Origin: Microterricola gilva
GTDB taxonomy: Bacteria; Actinomycetota; Actinomycetes; Actinomycetales; Microbacteriaceae
NCBI RefSeq assembly: GCF_004217495.1
Contig: NZ_SHLC01000001.1
Location: forward strand, 1,612,001 to 1,676,000
DNA length: 64,000 nt
Reading direction: 5' to 3'
Within the stretch, counting starts at the first letter, position 1. The number at the start of each line of letters is the position of its first letter. The notes below the pieces were generated by a model. That model was not told the DNA's origin, made no database searches, and worked only from the letters and a program-made list of their open reading frames with translations. Below, one piece after another: positions 62,044-64,000 of the stretch. The position numbers and the translations under genes were made by a program.

Positions 62044-63096
62044 CTACGCCTTCGACGCCTCGACCCACTTGGCCAGCTTGCTCGCGGCCGCGCCGGAGTC
62101 GATCGTCTCCGCCGCGACGGCCATCTTCGCGCTGAAACGCTCGAGGATGCTGATCTGGCTCTGGGCCGGATCGTTGGCCAGGTCGAAGGAGACGAGACCG
62201 GCCGCGGCGTTCAGGAGGACGATGTCGCGCACAGGTCCGGACTCCCCCGCGAAGGTGCGGTGCACGACGGCCGCGTTGTGCTCGGCGTCGCCGCCGAGCA
62301 GATCGCTCATCTTCGCCCGCTGCACGCCCAGATCGCGGGGGTCGATGTCGTGCTCGGTCACGAGACCGCGCGACACCTCCCAGACGTGGCTGTGGCCGGT
62401 GGTCGTCATCTCGTCGAGACCGTCGTCCCCGCGGAAAACGAGAGCGGTTGCTCCGCGCGTCTGGAACACGCCGACGAAGAGGGGAACCCGATCGAGCTGG
62501 GCGACGCCGACGGCGGATGCCTCGGGGCGGGCCGGGTTGCAGAGCGGGCCGAGGTAGTTGAAGACCGTCGGGATGCCGAGCTGGCTGCGCACCGCTCCCG
62601 CGTGCCGGAAACCGGGGTGGAACGCCGCGGCGTACGCGAAGGTGATGCCGGCCTCGGAGAGAATCTCGGCGACACGCCCAGCGGAGAGGGTGAGGTCGAT
62701 TCCGAGGGCCGCGAGCACATCGGAGGAACCGGATGCCGAGCTCGCCGCTCGGTTGCCGTGCTTGATGACGGGAACACCGGCGGCGGCCGAGACGACGGAG
62801 GCCATCGTCGACACGTTCACGGTGCCGAAGCGGTCACCGCCCGTTCCGACGATGTCCAGTGCCATGGAATCGACCTCGAGGGGCACGGCGTGGTCCAGGA
62901 TCGCGTCGCGGAAACCGACGATTTCGTTGACGGTTTCGCCCTTCGCCCGCAGCGCGACAAGGAACGCGGCGAGCTGAGCTTCGCTCGCTTCACCGATCAT
63001 GACCTGATCCATGCACCAGGCGGCATCCGCGACACTCAGGTCTTCGCCGGCGAGCAGCGAAGTGAGAACGGATGGCCACGACTGAATCTCAAGCAT
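62044..63096 (-). CDS. trpD: Anthranilate phosphoribosyltransferase
   Basis: The 350-residue enzyme joins anthranilate and PRPP in tryptophan synthesis. The PRPP motif DIVGTGGDRFGTVNVST and KHGNRAASSASGSSDVL are diagnostic. The ATG at 63096 is preferred over a longer frame. It stands alone, convergent with glpK. Confidence 0.95.
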   Translation of the reverse strand: MLEIQSWPSVLTSLLAGEDLSVADAAWCMDQVMIGEASEAQLAAFLVALRAKGETVNEIVGFRDAILDHAVPLEVDSMALDIVGTGGDRFGTVNVSTMASVVSAAAGVPVIKHGNRAASSASGSSDVLAALGIDLTLSAGRVAEILSEAGITFAYAAAFHPGFRHAGAVRSQLGIPTVFNYLGPLCNPARPEASAVGVAQLDRVPLFVGVFQTRGATALVFRGDDGLDEMTTTGHSHVWEVSRGLVTEHDIDPRDLGVQRAKMSDLLGGDAEHNAAVVHRTFAGESGPVRDIVLLNAAAGLVSFDLANDPAQSQISILERFSAKMAVAAETIDSGAAASKLAKWVEASKA

Positions 63097-63259
63097 GTGC
63101 TCAATCCTAGGAGCACAGAGATTCCCTGCCGATACACAGTGACTCACCGCTGATTCTCAGCGTTCTGGGGTTGAAACTAAGGCTCCCCTAACCAAAGTTT
63201 TCGGCGACAGACCGCCCTGAATGGGAAAACCCTGCGAGTATTTCGGCCATAATGGAGGA

Positions 63260-63895
63260 GTGACGAGCACTTCAATTACTCAGCCGGCCAGCGCGCCCGC
63301 CATCAACAGGCCCAATACCGTGGCGGTGGGCACCATCGTCTGGCTGGGCAGCGAGGTCATGTTCTTCGCTGGCCTCTTTGCCATTTACTTCACCTTGCGC
63401 TCCACGAGCCCAGAGCTGTGGGAGTTTGAGACCGCGCGTCACAACTTCCCCTTCGCGCTGACGAACACGCTGATCCTCATCGCGTCCTCGTTCACGTGCC
63501 AGTTCGGTGTCTTCGCGGCCGAGAGGATGCAGGCGCGCTCCACCGGCTGGAAGCCCACGCAGTGGGGCACCGTCGAGTGGTTCTTCCTCACCTACGCGCT
63601 CGGTGCGATCTTCGTCGCCGGTCAGATCTTCGAGTACGCCACCCTGGTGTCTGAGGGCATCTCGCTCTCCTCCAACGCGTACGGCTCGGCGTTCTACATC
63701 ACCACCGGCTTCCACGGCATCCACGTGACGGCAGGCCTCTTCGCCTTCCTGCTCGTGATCGGTCGCTTCTTCTCGGTGCAGGGCCGCAACTTCGGCCACC
63801 GCGAAGCCACCAGCGCCATCGTCGTTTCTTACTACTGGCACTTCGTCGACGTCGTCTGGATCGGGCTCTTCCTGGTCATCTACGTTCTCAAATAG
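63260..63895 (+). CDS. ctaE: Cytochrome c oxidase subunit III
   Basis: The 211-residue membrane protein has five helices with [45 protein letters not shown] and [15 protein letters not shown], standard for the aa3 oxidase subunit III. The GTG start at 63260 is 6 bp past a CATAAT, so it may be leaderless. It begins the ctaE-qcrCAB cluster. Confidence 0.95.
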   Translation: MTSTSITQPASAPAINRPNTVAVGTIVWLGSEVMFFAGLFAIYFTLRSTSPELWEFETARHNFPFALTNTLILIASSFTCQFGVFAAERMQARSTGWKPTQWGTVEWFFLTYALGAIFVAGQIFEYATLVSEGISLSSNAYGSAFYITTGFHGIHVTAGLFAFLLVIGRFFSVQGRNFGHREATSAIVVSYYWHFVDVVWIGLFLVIYVLK

Positions 63896-63918
63896 CAATC
63901 AGGAGCGGATCACTTCCC

Positions 63919-64000
63919 ATGACCGAGAACCCCAAGCCCACGAAACGCGCAGCGCGTAAGACTGGTCGCCGTCATCCCCTGGCGACCGTCGCACTGCTCG
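63919..64000 (+). CDS. qcrC: QcrC, cytochrome bc1 c-type subunit (5' end only)
   Basis: An ATG at 63919 after AGGAG opens MTENPKPTKRAARKTGRR and then a hydrophobic start HPLATVALL. Position after ctaE and the basic N-terminus match QcrC. Only the first 27 residues are visible before the right edge; the haem motifs would lie beyond. Confidence 0.8.
   Translation, partial: MTENPKPTKRAARKTGRRHPLATVALL

Overview
The window is high-GC DNA from an actinobacterium. The gene set and synteny (RbpA, PafB-PafC, TatA-TatC-HelY, split Lnt and Ppm, DnaE2/ImuB, DUF222-HNH genes, actinobacterial-type SOS boxes) point to the Micrococcales, most likely the family Microbacteriaceae. No species is named, because no rRNA or unique marker is present. 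Nearly every long reading frame antisense to a gene is a GC-rich shadow and is left out.

Region 1 (1-8.4 kb) starts with a truncated DUF1801 gene. It is followed by a minus-strand DNA-damage mutagenesis cassette in transcription order imuA', a slipin/SPFH gene, imuB, dnaE2. Near-perfect LexA-type SOS boxes lie before imuA' and before imuB. A secreted lipoprotein with two internal repeats follows on the plus strand. Region 2 (8.4-9 kb) holds two identical tRNA-Leu(GAG) genes, each with the same terminator hairpin, in a 280-bp-offset direct duplication. Region 3 (9-28.3 kb) is core genome: M20 peptidase, uppP, an alpha/beta hydrolase, a PAC2 protein, a HAD phosphatase, trmI, an FKBP lipoprotein, pafB-pafC, tatA-tatC, helY, lnt, ppm, rbpA, a glycerophosphodiesterase with no canonical start, a paraslipin/NfeD pair, an SDR and an HdeD-like protein. 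The flanks of the actinobacterial Pup-proteasome locus are all here (trmI, FKBP, pafBC, tat), but mpa/arc, dop, pup, prcBA and pafA are missing from between them.

Region 4 (28.3-57 kb) is mosaic accessory DNA. It includes gene relics (SDR, TetR and LysR fragments), a TetR-controlled MFS exporter with two matching operators, a large LuxR-family AAA regulator beside an alpha/beta hydrolase, and a LacI-MFS-GH43-GH3 hemicellulose-oligosaccharide locus. It also has a cytosolic HtrA-like protease, two immunity-like orphans (SUKH and Imm-5-like), a CDGSH/haem-oxygenase-like pair, an acetyltransferase gene broken by one stop codon, 63-bp tandem repeats, a DUF222-HNH gene whose tail is made of an intergenic repeat, and a second YidC with DUF6412 and MarR partners.

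Region 5 (57-64 kb) returns to metabolism. A divergent dhaKLM operon (dihydroxyacetone phosphorylation) and glpF-glpK (glycerol uptake and phosphorylation) form one C3-polyol unit. They are followed by trpD and the start of the aerobic respiratory cluster ctaE-qcrC, which runs off the right edge.
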